A stretch of 64,000 nucleotides of DNA from Fen-1254 sp963769605 (GTDB taxonomy: Bacteria > Bacteroidota > Ignavibacteria > UBA10030). Shown one piece after another: positions 1-9,517 of the stretch. The stretch lies in the NCBI GenBank assembly GCA_963769605.1, contig CAVYML010000009.1, forward strand, positions 1,116,001-1,180,000, written 5' to 3'. The notes below the pieces were generated by a model. The model saw nothing but the letters and a program-made list of their open reading frames with translations, was not told the DNA's origin and made no database searches. Within the stretch, counting starts at the first letter, position 1; the number at the start of each line of letters is the position of its first letter. The translations under genes and the position numbers were made by a program.

Positions 1-306
1 TCTACCGGCGTCGGATCGGGATTTGCTATCCCGCATGGAAAAACCGACGCCGTCAGCGATATCGTCGCTGCCTTCGCTGTGACCGCACAGGCAATCGACT
101 ACCAATCGCTCGACGATCAACCTGTTCGTCTTGTGTTTCTTCTTGTCGGCCGCGACAATATGGTCGGACCGCATATCAAACTGCTCAGCCGGATTTCCCG
201 ATTGATGAATAAGGAAGATTTTCGCAGACAACTTCTCGAAGCAAAGACATCGCACGAAATCTTTGAGATTTTCCAGAAAGAAGAAGAATCGTACGCTGAA
301 GGCTGA
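1..306 (+). CDS. PTS EIIA domain protein (fructose/nitrogen type), 5' end outside window
   Basis: The reading frame is open from base 1 and encodes the last 101 residues of a phosphotransferase system EIIA type-2 domain. The visible start, STGVGSGFAIPHGKT, matches the family's active-site segment, whose histidine (here in IPHG) accepts phosphate from HPr. The C-terminal helix region follows (HIKLLSRISRL, then FRRQLLEAKTSHEIFEIF). In this family the domain either feeds sugar transport or, as PtsN, has a regulatory role. No EIIB or EIIC is visible here, so the two cannot be separated. The gene is followed 95 bp later by hisS on the same strand. The start codon is not in the window. Confidence 0.85.
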   Translation, partial: STGVGSGFAIPHGKTDAVSDIVAAFAVTAQAIDYQSLDDQPVRLVFLLVGRDNMVGPHIKLLSRISRLMNKEDFRRQLLEAKTSHEIFEIFQKEEESYAEG

Positions 307-401
307 GTGTTCTGTTTTTCCTTTCCCGGCATCCGTTTGTGACGGTGCATGTCACGGATGGTATCCGCTAGAACAACAACCATATTCAAGGAAGGGCAAT
401 T

Positions 402-1649
402 TTGAAATTCAGAGCAATCAAAGGAACGAAAGATATTCTGCCGGCGGAAACAGCAGCATGGCAATATGTCGAGTCCGCCGTCCGCCGTACGATGCATCTG
501 TTCGGATATCGTGAAATCCGTACACCCATTTTTGAACAAACGGGACTCTTTGCACGGAGCATAGGAGAGCTGACCGATATCGTCAGCAAAGAGATGTATA
601 CTTTTCTCGACCGGAGCGAAGAAAGCGTCACACTCCGGCCCGAAGGAACAGCGGCTGCTTTGCGTGCATACCTTGAAAATTCACTCGGCGAACAATCGCC
701 TCTGACAAAGTTGTACTATATCGGTCCGATGTTCCGTCAGGAACGCCCGCAAGCCGGACGGCTGCGTCAATTTCATCAATTCGGCGCCGAAGCGCTCGGT
801 TCTGCTTCGCCGAATATCGATGTCGAGATGATGCTGCTCGCAGTTGAAATTTACCGATCGCTCGGCATTGACAGGTTCTCTTTGAAAATCAATTCGGTTG
901 GCTGCGAACAATGCCGGCCGCGCTATAAAGAAATTTTAATTGCTGCGCTTAAGAATATAGAATCGCAGCTTTCGCCCGACAGCCGTATGCGCATCGATCA
1001 AAATCCTCTCCGTGTGCTCGATTCAAAAGACGAACATGATCGGGCATTAACCGCCGATGCCCCTTTAATAAAAGATTATTTATGCGAGAACTGTAAAAAA
1101 CATTTCGAGACATTGACCTCTTTGCTGGACTCGCTTGCGCTCCCTTATAAAGTGGACGGCCGTTTGGTACGCGGGCTTGATTACTATACAAAAACCGCTT
1201 TTGAAATCAGCAGCGCCATGCTCGGTTCTCAGGACGCTCTGGCCGGCGGCGGACGGTACGATTTGCTTGTGGAAGAGCTTGGCGGCAAACCTACTCCCGG
1301 AATTGGTTTTGCAGCCGGCATCGAACGGCTTATGATGGTGCTTGAAAAGAGCGGAACACAATCCTTCACTGTCCCGCCGCCCGATCTGTTTTTAGTTGCG
1401 CTTGACGACCATGCCCGAACATGGTCGTTCGGGAAAGCCTATGAACTTCGCCGCAGCGGTATCCCGGTTGAAATCGATTATCTTGCACGCAGCATTAAAG
1501 CTCAAATGCGAGAAGCTAATCGACAATCCGCACGTTATGTACTTGTGGTGGGAGAGTCCGAACTTGCCTCCCGCACGGGAAAACTCAAGAATATGCAAAC
1601 AGGCGAAGAGACCGCGGTATCTCTCGACATACTGAATATTCCACGATAA
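402..1649 (+). CDS. hisS: Histidyl-tRNA synthetase
   Basis: Class II aminoacyl-tRNA synthetase that charges tRNA-His, 415 residues, the normal bacterial length. The N-terminus KFRAIKGTKDILP is typical. Motif 2 (FRQERPQAGRLRQFHQFG) lies near residues 110-127 and the histidine-specific signature LVRGLDYYT near residue 255. Motif 3 (GGGRYD and PGIGFAAGIERL) follows, then a C-terminal anticodon-binding domain. The start is a TTG preceded by a good Shine-Dalgarno (AAGGAAGGG, 388-396), and no ATG fits the family N-terminus. The next gene begins 8 bp downstream, suggesting co-transcription. Confidence 0.97.
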   Translation: MKFRAIKGTKDILPAETAAWQYVESAVRRTMHLFGYREIRTPIFEQTGLFARSIGELTDIVSKEMYTFLDRSEESVTLRPEGTAAALRAYLENSLGEQSPLTKLYYIGPMFRQERPQAGRLRQFHQFGAEALGSASPNIDVEMMLLAVEIYRSLGIDRFSLKINSVGCEQCRPRYKEILIAALKNIESQLSPDSRMRIDQNPLRVLDSKDEHDRALTADAPLIKDYLCENCKKHFETLTSLLDSLALPYKVDGRLVRGLDYYTKTAFEISSAMLGSQDALAGGGRYDLLVEELGGKPTPGIGFAAGIERLMMVLEKSGTQSFTVPPPDLFLVALDDHARTWSFGKAYELRRSGIPVEIDYLARSIKAQMREANRQSARYVLVVGESELASRTGKLKNMQTGEETAVSLDILNIPR

Positions 1650-1657
1650 CGGAAGAT

Positions 1658-2059
1658 ATGGCAAAGAAAAAGGGACGCGAACCGGAATACTCGTTGAATA
1701 TTTTTCATCATTATGATGAAAAGATCAAACAGAATGTCATTGTTTTTCTGGTGCAAACGGTACGAATTTTTGTCAGCTTCCGGTATGAAATACTGCTGGA
1801 AGAGGCCGTTCATGGCAGCGTTATCGATTTGAAAATTGTCGGCCTCCATGTTCCAGAATTATTGATGCCGCAAACAGGTCCGGCTGTCGGGCAGCGCGAC
1901 TTTCAAGAATTACAGGGGTCTTATACGCTCAACGTTTCCAAGCAGGACAAGACGCTTAACATTTTTCAAATTGAAATTTTCCCGGACACCATCAAGATCA
2001 GGCAGAAACCGAACAACGCATTTCTGCTCGTCTCGAATGAACCCGTAAGTCTTGTATAA
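1658..2059 (+). CDS. Conserved hypothetical protein, 133 aa
   Basis: I do not recognise a family. The protein starts with a basic stretch (MAKKKGR) and has no signal peptide or membrane segment. It is mostly predicted beta-rich, alternating hydrophobic sequence (for example VIDLKIVGLHVPEL, TLNIFQIEIFPDTIKI). It lies between hisS (8 bp upstream) and lgt (45 bp downstream) on the same strand, which supports it being a real gene in that operon. Length and codon use resemble its neighbours. Function unknown. Confidence 0.7.
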   Translation: MAKKKGREPEYSLNIFHHYDEKIKQNVIVFLVQTVRIFVSFRYEILLEEAVHGSVIDLKIVGLHVPELLMPQTGPAVGQRDFQELQGSYTLNVSKQDKTLNIFQIEIFPDTIKIRQKPNNAFLLVSNEPVSLV

Positions 2060-2104
2060 CTATCTTTGATTTCTTTTAACCATACTTTCGGAAATTAATA
2101 TCGT

Positions 2105-2917
2105 ATGCGTCCACGTCTTTTTCAGATCGGTCATTTTACAATTTACGGCTACGGGCTGATGCTCGCACTTGGGTTTATCATCGCTAGTTATGTGCTGACC
2201 GAAGAATTCAAGCGGCGCAAGCTCGATCCCAACATTGCCAGCACCATCACGCTTTTCGCATTGTTCGCCGGCGTTGCAGGATGCAAGATTCTCTTTCTGA
2301 TCGAGAACTGGAGCGACTTTCTTCTTGATCCGGCCGGCATGGCTTTCAATCCGGGCGGCCTGACCTATTTCGGCGGATTTTTTCTCGCCATGGCGTGCAT
2401 TGCTCTTTACCTGCGTAAAAAGAAGCTTGGTTTTCTTCTGGCGGCTGACGCAGTCGCTCCTGCGCTGATGCTCGGCTATGGTATCGCACGCATCGGCTGT
2501 CACCTGGCCGGAGACGGCGATTACGGGTTCCCCACTACGCTGCCGTGGGGAACCGATTATGCAAACGGAACTTTTCCGCCTTCCTACGCATTTCGAGATT
2601 TTCCGGAAGTTACTAAAAATTTTCCGGGAGGGATCGTGCCGGATCATACCCCCTGCCACCCGACGCCCGTGTATGAATTTCTTATTTGCATGGCAATGTT
2701 TTTTCTTCTCTGGAAAATGCGAAAGACCACGTCCCCGCATGGAACACTTTTTATGCTGTACCTTATACTTGCCGGGCTCGAGCGGTTCATCATCGAATTT
2801 CTCCGCCTCAATCCGCGTATTCTTGCCGGATTGTCGGAGGCACAATTGATTGCTCTCCTGCTTATCGGCACTGGACTGATCGGCTGGTGGAAACTTTCAG
2901 TGAAACAACCGGCATAA
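2105..2917 (+). CDS. lgt: Prolipoprotein diacylglyceryl transferase
   Basis: Inner-membrane enzyme that transfers diacylglycerol from phosphatidylglycerol to the lipobox cysteine of prolipoproteins, the first step of lipoprotein maturation. It has 270 residues with several hydrophobic helices. The family signature is visible as YGIARIGCHLAGDGDYG (about residues 129-145), which includes the conserved Arg and Gly residues. The HPTPVYE motif follows near residue 188, then the C-terminal ERFIIEFLR. The N-terminus FQIGHFTIYGYGLMLALGF is typical. Several lipoproteins in this window (for example at 5.2 and 30.2 kb) would be its substrates. Confidence 0.96.
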   Translation: MRPRLFQIGHFTIYGYGLMLALGFIIASYVLTEEFKRRKLDPNIASTITLFALFAGVAGCKILFLIENWSDFLLDPAGMAFNPGGLTYFGGFFLAMACIALYLRKKKLGFLLAADAVAPALMLGYGIARIGCHLAGDGDYGFPTTLPWGTDYANGTFPPSYAFRDFPEVTKNFPGGIVPDHTPCHPTPVYEFLICMAMFFLLWKMRKTTSPHGTLFMLYLILAGLERFIIEFLRLNPRILAGLSEAQLIALLLIGTGLIGWWKLSVKQPA

Positions 2918-2932
2918 ATAAACAATCAAACC

Positions 2933-3664
2933 ATGGCCGAACAATACATAGCAGGCAGGCAACCGCTTCTTGAAGCGTTGAAATCGCGTCAGCCTATCGA
3001 TCAGATACTCATTCTGCACGGCACAGCAGGAGCACAGATCCAGCAGATCAAACAGCTTGCACGCGAACAGCGCATCGCAGTCAAAGAAGCGGATAAAGAT
3101 CGATTTCGAGAGTTATCCGGCGATACGGTTACGCAGGGAGTGCTTGCATTGGTCAACGATTACCGGTACGTTGAAATTGAAGACTTGCTCGCACTCGCTC
3201 AAAGAAAAAACGAAAAGCCCTTCCTCCTCGTGCTGGATGAAATAGAGGATCCGCATAACCTCGGTGCTCTCGTTCGCACGGCAGAGTGTGCAGGCGTTCA
3301 CGGCGTTATCATTCCGAAGCATCATGCAGCATCAGTCAACCAAACCGTCGTCAAGACTTCTGCCGGCGCCGCGGCGTACATGCCGATCGCGCGCGTGACC
3401 AATATAGCTCAAACGCTTGACGAATTAAAAAAAGCAAATGTTTGGATTGTGGGAACGGACATACAGGCAAAGAAAAAATATTACGAACACGATTATAGCG
3501 GAGCGGTTGCCATAGTTATCGGCAGCGAAGGTGGCGGCATGCGGCGGCTGGTAAAAGAGAAATGCGATTTTCTTGTCAGCATTCCCATGCACGGCAAAAT
3601 CGAATCCCTCAACGCTTCGGTTGCCGGCGGGCTGGTGTTATTCGAGGCAGCGAAGCTTAGATAA
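2933..3664 (+). CDS. rlmB: 23S rRNA 2'-O-methyltransferase, TrmH/SpoU family (RlmB-like)
   Basis: SPOUT-class methyltransferase, 243 residues. An N-terminal substrate-binding domain begins with EQYIAGRQPLLEAL. The three knot motifs follow: DEIEDPHNLGALVRTAE (motif 1, about residue 102), IVIGSEGGGMRRLV (motif 2) and IPMHGKIESLNASVAGG (motif 3). RlmB methylates G2251 in E. coli 23S rRNA. The family also includes TrmH-type tRNA enzymes, so the exact target is inferred. The gene starts 15 bp after lgt and converges on a response-regulator gene. Confidence 0.92.
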   Translation: MAEQYIAGRQPLLEALKSRQPIDQILILHGTAGAQIQQIKQLAREQRIAVKEADKDRFRELSGDTVTQGVLALVNDYRYVEIEDLLALAQRKNEKPFLLVLDEIEDPHNLGALVRTAECAGVHGVIIPKHHAASVNQTVVKTSAGAAAYMPIARVTNIAQTLDELKKANVWIVGTDIQAKKKYYEHDYSGAVAIVIGSEGGGMRRLVKEKCDFLVSIPMHGKIESLNASVAGGLVLFEAAKLR

Positions 3665-3669
3665 ACGTT

Positions 3670-3746
3670 AAACCTTGTCAAGGAACCGGAGCATTAAAAT
3701 GTTACGCGCATTCGCGCGTATCTTCTCTATCCCCTTGACAAGGTTT
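3670..3746. terminator. Long compound hairpin between convergent genes, candidate bidirectional terminator
   Basis: Perfect 14-bp inverted repeat: AAACCTTGTCAAGG at 3670-3683 pairs with CCTTGACAAGGTTT at 3733-3746. An inner hairpin, TACGCGC-ATTC-GCGCGTA, sits in the loop. It lies exactly between the 3' ends of rlmB (+) and the response regulator (-). The outer arm resembles the AACCTTGTTAAGGTT palindromes found at 42-48 kb, so it may be a diverged member of that repeat family serving as a terminator. Confidence 0.55.
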
Positions 3747-5110
3747 TACCCTTCCGGCTCTTTTTCCAGCCCGTACTGTTTCATCTTAGTGTACAGATGA
3801 CTGCGCTGGATGTCGAGGAGTTCCGCGGTTTTCGTCACATTCCAGTGGTTTTTTTCAAGTTGATGTTTAATAAATTTCGCCTCGACGTAGTCTTTAAAAT
3901 CCTTAAATGTCCCTTTAAAATTCACAAGATCCGATTCGGCATCCTGAAGCGTTTCATGTCGTTTCAGAGCGAGCGCATCAATGTCGACGACATTGCCGGG
4001 AGAAAGAATGATCAGCCGCTCGACGGTATTCCGCAGCTCGCGGACATTTCCGGGCCAATCGTTTTGCATCAACGCATCGAGAGTTTTTGGGGATATCATT
4101 TTCTTCGCAATACCGTTGCGCGCGCAGACATCTTCAACAAATGCCGCTGTAAGGATAGGAATATCGCTGCAATGATCCCGCAAAGGAGGCATGCGAAGAG
4201 GAATAACGTTGATTCGATGAAACAGATCATTCCGGAAATTTCCCTTTTGAATTTCCGCTTCTAATTTTTTATTCGTTGCTGCAAGCACACGAACATCGAC
4301 AGTTAGCAGTTTGCTGCCGCCGACGCGTTCGATTGTGTTTTCTTCAAGAGCGCGCAGCACTTTTGCCTGGGCCTGCAGGCTCATATCCCCGATTTCATCA
4401 AGAAACAACGTCCCTCCGTCCGCCTGTTCGAACTTTCCGATGTGCTGGACCGTTGCACCTGTGAATGATCCTTTTTCATGTCCGAACAATTCCGATTCGA
4501 TCAATTCCGCCGGAATAGCAGCGCAATTAACTTCGACAAACGGTTTTCCGCAGCGTTTACTTTGACGATGGATCGCGCGCGCAGCAAGCTCTTTTCCCGT
4601 ACCGTTCTCACCTGTAATAAGTATCCTCGTATCGGTCTTCGCAATCCGTTCGATGATATCGAGAACTTCCTTGATTGCCTTACTCGATCCGAGAATTTGC
4701 CGTTTCCCGTCGACATGCTCCCGCAGCGAACGATTCTCTTCGGAAAGTATCGCCTGCTGCAGCGCATTCCGGATTGTGACCAGCAATTTGTCGCGATCGA
4801 GCGGCTTCGACAGGAAATCGAACGCACCGAGTTTCGTTGCTTCGACCGCCGTCTCGATATTTCCGTGACCGGAGATCATGATGACCGGCAGTTCATCATG
4901 CCGGCTGCGGATTTTCGTCAACACCTCTATGCCGTCCATGCCCGCCATTTTTATATCAAGCATCACCGCATCGGGCCGGACGGTCTCTATCTGCTGTAAT
5001 CCCTGCTCTCCGTTTTCCGCAAACTCAACTTCATATCGTTCGTATTCAAGTATCATCTTCAGCGAATCACGAACGCTTTTATCATCATCGATGATGAGGA
5101 CGGTTTTCAT
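3746..5110 (-). CDS. Sigma-54-dependent response regulator, NtrC family
   Basis: 454 residues with three domains. The receiver (about 1-120) has the acidic pocket DDD, phospho-acceptor Asp in VMLDIKMAG and Lys in LSKPLD. The AAA+ sigma-54 activator domain has Walker A GENGTGKEL, the sigma-54 contact loop GSFTGA, Walker B GGTLFLDEIGD and the R-finger region. A Fis-type HTH follows (NHWNVTKTAELLDIQRSHLYTKMKQYG). It activates sigma-54 promoters after phosphorylation by a kinase not present here. I chose the ATG at 5110 because AAAGGA lies 8 nt upstream and the receiver begins immediately; an upstream in-frame ATG adds 11 residues with no support. Confidence 0.93.
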   Translation of the reverse strand: MKTVLIIDDDKSVRDSLKMILEYERYEVEFAENGEQGLQQIETVRPDAVMLDIKMAGMDGIEVLTKIRSRHDELPVIMISGHGNIETAVEATKLGAFDFLSKPLDRDKLLVTIRNALQQAILSEENRSLREHVDGKRQILGSSKAIKEVLDIIERIAKTDTRILITGENGTGKELAARAIHRQSKRCGKPFVEVNCAAIPAELIESELFGHEKGSFTGATVQHIGKFEQADGGTLFLDEIGDMSLQAQAKVLRALEENTIERVGGSKLLTVDVRVLAATNKKLEAEIQKGNFRNDLFHRINVIPLRMPPLRDHCSDIPILTAAFVEDVCARNGIAKKMISPKTLDALMQNDWPGNVRELRNTVERLIILSPGNVVDIDALALKRHETLQDAESDLVNFKGTFKDFKDYVEAKFIKHQLEKNHWNVTKTAELLDIQRSHLYTKMKQYGLEKEPEG

Positions 5111-5150
5111 TTGATGATTCCTTTCGAGAGCATTTCTCAGCAATACTATA

Positions 5151-5900
5151 CTATTTACGGTCTTGGTACGGCAAAGTCAAGTAATCTGACGGCAGGAGAA
5201 TTTTATCGGAAATCAGGTCCCTGCCGAAAAGCATTCCCTGATCGTTGGCTCGACGGTCACGGGGATCGTCTGCCCCGCCGACCACGAGAATCGGCTCTGC
5301 CCATTCGATGGCATCGCCGAATATTTGAACATAAACCGGAGCATCCGACGTGTAGGCAAGATACGCAGAAGCGAAGAAATGCTGCGGCTTATCCCTGTCT
5401 CCTTCTTTCGTCTTCGGAGAATCGGGATATAATGTTTTCGGCACATGCTTTACACGCGCACGAAATTCGGGCTTGCTTTCAAACGTCAGCGGCAGCGGAA
5501 TATAATGGATGAAAGGCATACGAAGATCGAGCGTCCGATGTTCCAGCACAGCCATAAGCGAAAGAAAAAGCGCCTTCTGAATATCGTACTCGGCTATCGC
5601 CAAAGATCGTAGGTAAATTGCATCGACCGCCTGCAGATCGCCGCAGCGCACGCGGAGAGAATCAAAATATTTATTTTTTATAAAAGCTCGGATAGACCGG
5701 ATTTCACGTATAAGGCGGGGAACAAAAATAGTACCGGAACTAACCGGACTGGAACGAGTATCGCTTGAATCGGGACGGATTTGGGAGGTTTGTTCGCCGG
5801 AGATGCAAGAAGCGAAAATCCAGAGAATGGAAACAGTCAGTAGAGCAGCCCGCCGGTACCGGAGGAGTAAGTTGCTTATCGTCTTTTTCCGAAAGAACAT
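5151..5900 (-). CDS. Putative lipoprotein, unknown function
   Basis: 249 residues. The N-terminus has a basic region (RKK...RYRR), a hydrophobic core (AALLTVSILWIF) and a lipobox FASC, so Lgt/LspA processing at the Cys near residue 32 is likely. The rest is soluble and matches no family I recognise. It includes a conserved-looking segment (AYLAYTSDAPVYVQIFGDAIEWAEPILVVGG). It sits on the same strand between the epimerase gene and the NtrC-type regulator. Confidence 0.7.
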   Translation of the reverse strand: MFFRKKTISNLLLRYRRAALLTVSILWIFASCISGEQTSQIRPDSSDTRSSPVSSGTIFVPRLIREIRSIRAFIKNKYFDSLRVRCGDLQAVDAIYLRSLAIAEYDIQKALFLSLMAVLEHRTLDLRMPFIHYIPLPLTFESKPEFRARVKHVPKTLYPDSPKTKEGDRDKPQHFFASAYLAYTSDAPVYVQIFGDAIEWAEPILVVGGADDPRDRRANDQGMLFGRDLISDKILLPSDYLTLPYQDRK

Positions 5901-5945
5901 GATTCATCTACCGCGCAGAGAACTTTTTATTCTGCAAGAAACGAT

Positions 5946-6872
5946 TTATGAGCTTGCTTTCTGTTTAAAATATTTTGCCGTTAAGCGCAATCCTTCATCC
6001 AGGGAAACGGAAGGCTGCCAACCGAGCTCGGAATTAATTTTCTTTGAGGTGATAACGCTCCGCTGTTGTTCACCCGCTTTAGCAGGGCCATGGCGTTCGG
6101 GACATGAAGGAAAAAGCTCGTCCCTGAGCACATGAAACAGTCTGTTGACATCGGTCTCGATGCTCGTTCCGATATTGTAGAAATTCGTTCCCTGAGTCTG
6201 AAGTGCCAGCAGATTGGCCTTTACGACATCGGCAACAAAAACATAATCGCGCGTCTGCTTTCCATCACCGTTAATAACAGGCTCTTCTCCTTTTAAAAGT
6301 TTATCGCAAAATATAGCGACAACTCCGGCTTCCCCGTGCGGATTTTGCCGCGGGCCGTATACATTAGCATAGCGTAATATAACATAATCGATGCCGTACG
6401 TTTGCTTGTAAAAAAACAAATATTTTTCCGTGCATAGCTTTGTAATTCCATAGGGAGACAAGGGGCGCAACGGGTGCTCTTCGTCGGCTGGGAAAAAATC
6501 CTGTTCACCATAAATTGCACCGCCGGTCGAAGAAAAGATAATTTTTTTCACTCCGTAATTTCTTGCACATTCAAAAATATTCAACCCCCCCAGCACGTTG
6601 ATCGAAGCATCGAATTTGGGATCGGCGACGGATTTACGAACATCCATTTGCGCTGCATGATGATTGACGACATCGAAGTGTTCCTTCCGAAAAATGTCTT
6701 CCAATTTTTCGCTGCGGATATCGAGCTGATAAAACGTCGCTTTCGGATTGATATTTGCACGCACACCTCCCGAAAGGTCGTCGACAATAACAACCTGATG
6801 TCCTTGCGCGATATAGGCATCACTTATATGTGACGCGATAAAACCGGCTCCTCCGGTAATTAAAATATTCAC
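5946..6872 (-). CDS. NAD-dependent epimerase/dehydratase (UDP-glucose 4-epimerase-like)
   Basis: Extended short-chain dehydrogenase, 308 residues. The NAD-binding glycine motif GGAGFIASH is at residues 7-15 with the acidic VDDLSGG after beta-2, and the catalytic YxxxK is YGITK near residue 146. A downstream NVYGPRQNPHGEAGVVAIF segment is typical of nucleotide-sugar epimerases. Substrate cannot be fixed from sequence; UDP-hexose is most likely. The glycosyltransferase two genes upstream suggests a role in polysaccharide or glycolipid synthesis. Confidence 0.9.
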   Translation of the reverse strand: MNILITGGAGFIASHISDAYIAQGHQVVIVDDLSGGVRANINPKATFYQLDIRSEKLEDIFRKEHFDVVNHHAAQMDVRKSVADPKFDASINVLGGLNIFECARNYGVKKIIFSSTGGAIYGEQDFFPADEEHPLRPLSPYGITKLCTEKYLFFYKQTYGIDYVILRYANVYGPRQNPHGEAGVVAIFCDKLLKGEEPVINGDGKQTRDYVFVADVVKANLLALQTQGTNFYNIGTSIETDVNRLFHVLRDELFPSCPERHGPAKAGEQQRSVITSKKINSELGWQPSVSLDEGLRLTAKYFKQKASS

Positions 6873-6888
6873 CTTACACTCCTTGCTT

Positions 6889-8196
6889 TCATATTAATGA
6901 TTGATGCACCTGCAGCCAGTTAAGTCCCTTCTTCCCGATATCGCTTCGATAATACGCGCCATCGAACGATATTTGTTCCACTGCCCGGTATGCATTGCGG
7001 ATCGTCCGATCCAATTCGTTGCGGTATCCAATGGCCGTAACACCGAGCACCCGTCCGCCTGCGCTGACAATCGCGTCTCCATCTTCTTTGGTACCGGCAT
7101 GGAAGACGACAATACCATCGTCCGTTTTTAGTGTGTCGAGCCCGACAATCTTTTTCCCTGTTTGGTACGCATCCGGATACCCCTGCGATACCATTACGAC
7201 ACAAACGGCGCTTGCCGGGTGTATCTTAACCTGTGAAGGCTGAAGGCGGCGCTCGGCAATGGATAGAAAAATTTCCGCGAGATCGCCGTCAATAAGCGGA
7301 ATGACAACTTGAGTTTCCGGATCACCGAAGCGACAGTTATATTCCAGAACTTTCGGACCTTGGGCGGTAACCATCAAGCCGGCATACAGACATCCACGAT
7401 AAGGAATTCTCTCACGCTTCATTCCTTCCAGTGTCGGGGCTATAATATCGCGTTTGACCCGAAACATTAAATCCGTCGTCACAACCGGTGCCGGCGCATA
7501 CGCTCCCATACCGCCCGTGTTTTTTCCCATATCGCCGTCGAGAATTCTCTTATGATCCTGTGCAGAAGCAAGGATCGCAATGTTTTCCCCATCGGTCAAC
7601 GCAAACACGGACGCTTCTTCGCCTTCCAGGAATTCTTCAATAACAGTAAAGTCTCCGGCTGCACCGAAACTATTTTTCACCATCACTTCTTCGAGCGCCC
7701 CTATCGCATCGCGATACGAAGTACAAATCAACACACCTTTTCCGGCAGCAAGGCCGTCCGCTTTGATAACGCATGGGATTTGAATTTCGTTCAGATATGC
7801 CTGTGCAGCGGCGAACTCATCCCGCTTGAACGAACGAAATCGTGCTGTCGGAATTTTATTGCGCTGCATGAAATTCTTCGAAAATACTTTGCTTCCCTCG
7901 AGTTGTGCCGCCGCTTTGCTCGGTCCGAAAACTTTTTGGCTGTTTTCCTCGAGCACATCGACTAATCCGTTCACCAGAGGCTGCTCCGGACCGATTACGG
8001 TCAGATCAATGTGTTTTTCTTTCACGAATTTTACAACAGCAGCGGGATCGGATATTTTGAGGGAAACACATGCTGCCAACTGAGCAATACCCGCATTGCC
8101 CGGCGCACAAAAAATATCGGTCACCTGAGGGCTCTGCTTCAGTTTCCAGACCAGCGCGTGCTCTCTGCCGCCCGATCCAATGACCAGAATTTTCAT
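6889..8196 (-). CDS. purD: Phosphoribosylamine--glycine ligase
   Basis: ATP-grasp enzyme of purine synthesis that joins phosphoribosylamine and glycine to give GAR. It has 435 residues, usual length. Visible signatures are MKILVIGSGGREHAL at the start, GPEQPLVNGLVD, PCVIKADGLAAGKGV (ATP-grasp lid), YAGLMVT and EYNCRFGDPETQVV (metal/ATP site). The start ATG overlaps the stop of the upstream glycosyltransferase (ATGA), so translation is probably coupled. guaB, another purine gene, is two genes upstream on the same strand. Confidence 0.97.
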   Translation of the reverse strand: MKILVIGSGGREHALVWKLKQSPQVTDIFCAPGNAGIAQLAACVSLKISDPAAVVKFVKEKHIDLTVIGPEQPLVNGLVDVLEENSQKVFGPSKAAAQLEGSKVFSKNFMQRNKIPTARFRSFKRDEFAAAQAYLNEIQIPCVIKADGLAAGKGVLICTSYRDAIGALEEVMVKNSFGAAGDFTVIEEFLEGEEASVFALTDGENIAILASAQDHKRILDGDMGKNTGGMGAYAPAPVVTTDLMFRVKRDIIAPTLEGMKRERIPYRGCLYAGLMVTAQGPKVLEYNCRFGDPETQVVIPLIDGDLAEIFLSIAERRLQPSQVKIHPASAVCVVMVSQGYPDAYQTGKKIVGLDTLKTDDGIVVFHAGTKEDGDAIVSAGGRVLGVTAIGYRNELDRTIRNAYRAVEQISFDGAYYRSDIGKKGLNWLQVHQSLI

Positions 8197-9515
8197 ACCT
8201 TGTCTCCCCTGACCTTTATAAAACCGGCACGGTCATAATCCATCAAAGATTCGAATTGTTTCGCAAGCTCGCGCGTAAGGAGAACGCGGTTGAACCGCGC
8301 TGCAAATTCTTCCGGTATGCGCGGTAATTTTTTCTGTTCGAATCTTTTAAAAATGTCCATGATTGCTTTTTCATGACCGCTCAGATCTTTTGGCTCAAGA
8401 CACACTGCCGCTTTACTTTCTCCAATCAGTTGTTTCGTATAGCCCTCGACAACGGAGGCGATCATCGGTTTGCGGGCTCCGAAGTATTCGTAGAGCTTTC
8501 CCGCCGTTTGATAGTCGTTGTCCACAATAAACCAGAGAACGTCCGCTTCGAAGATCCGGCGTACACACTCGCGGTGAGGAACATAACCCGTGCAGTTTAC
8601 AACACCCTGCAATTCGAGACGTTGAATAAGCTGGATATCTTCTTCGCGAACATTGCCAAGGAAGTTGACTTCAAACCGGCCGCGCATTTTCGGATTATCG
8701 CGCAGGACATTGGAAAGAGCCTGAAGAAAGACTTTTGGATTCCGCCCGCCGTAAAATGTTCCGGCATGTGCAATCTTCATCTTCATACGTGAATGCCTGC
8801 GTTCACCTGCAGCCGGCTGAAAATCTTCCGGATCGAAACCTTGCGAGAGAATCATCACTTCATTGTAATCGACGAACCTAAACCGCCGTAGAATCGATTC
8901 CTTTACTCTCCGGTGCGTAACCAGAACACGATCGGCTGCCCGCAAAACTTTTCTCTCCATTCGTTTATGCAGAAACGTATGCAGGGGTGTCGGGAAATAC
9001 TTAAACGGATTGTCAAGCCATGCATCGCGATAGTCGATCACAAGAGGAATGTTGAATTCCTTTTTTAATTTGGCGCCGATGAGAAAATCGGTTTGCGGCG
9101 GCGCAGTGGCAAAAAGGACATCAAAATGTTCCGACATCAAAAGTTCCGAAGCCTTTTCGACCGCAGTTGATTTCCAGCCGCGCTTTGTATCCGGAAGGAA
9201 AAAAATGTCGCCGAGAAACTGAAGAATCTTCCGTAAATGCTCGGAAGGCATCCGAACAATTTTCCGTTTCTTGAATATATGATTGATATCTTTGGATCCT
9301 GTGCGCACAATCGTCACACCGGCATCTTCTATTTCTTTCAGGAGAGTGTCGTCGAACGCGAAATATCCGGAAGGCTCCACAGTAAGGACGGTGGGTTTCC
9401 ATCCGTATTTAATAAGATACTTTGCAAATTTCGCCGTTCGTTGAACTCCGCTTAAACCCATAGGAGGAAAGTAATAGGCGATCATTAATACTTTTCTAAA
9501 TCCGTTTTCGCTCAT
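8193..9515 (-). CDS. Glycosyltransferase, GT4-like family
   Basis: 440 residues with a GT-B fold. The N-terminal Rossmann half opens with KVLMIAYYFPPMGLSGVQR, the typical GT4 acceptor-side start, with DYRDAW near residue 160. The C-terminal half has KIAHAGTFYGGRNP and the nucleotide-sugar site around DNDYQTAGKLYEYFGARKP, where the two spaced acidic residues resemble the E-x7-E motif. It probably transfers a sugar to a lipid or polysaccharide precursor. It overlaps purD by 4 bp and starts 2 bp after the M24 peptidase stop. Confidence 0.88.
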   Translation of the reverse strand: MSENGFRKVLMIAYYFPPMGLSGVQRTAKFAKYLIKYGWKPTVLTVEPSGYFAFDDTLLKEIEDAGVTIVRTGSKDINHIFKKRKIVRMPSEHLRKILQFLGDIFFLPDTKRGWKSTAVEKASELLMSEHFDVLFATAPPQTDFLIGAKLKKEFNIPLVIDYRDAWLDNPFKYFPTPLHTFLHKRMERKVLRAADRVLVTHRRVKESILRRFRFVDYNEVMILSQGFDPEDFQPAAGERRHSRMKMKIAHAGTFYGGRNPKVFLQALSNVLRDNPKMRGRFEVNFLGNVREEDIQLIQRLELQGVVNCTGYVPHRECVRRIFEADVLWFIVDNDYQTAGKLYEYFGARKPMIASVVEGYTKQLIGESKAAVCLEPKDLSGHEKAIMDIFKRFEQKKLPRIPEEFAARFNRVLLTRELAKQFESLMDYDRAGFIKVRGDKV

Positions 9516-9517
9516 AA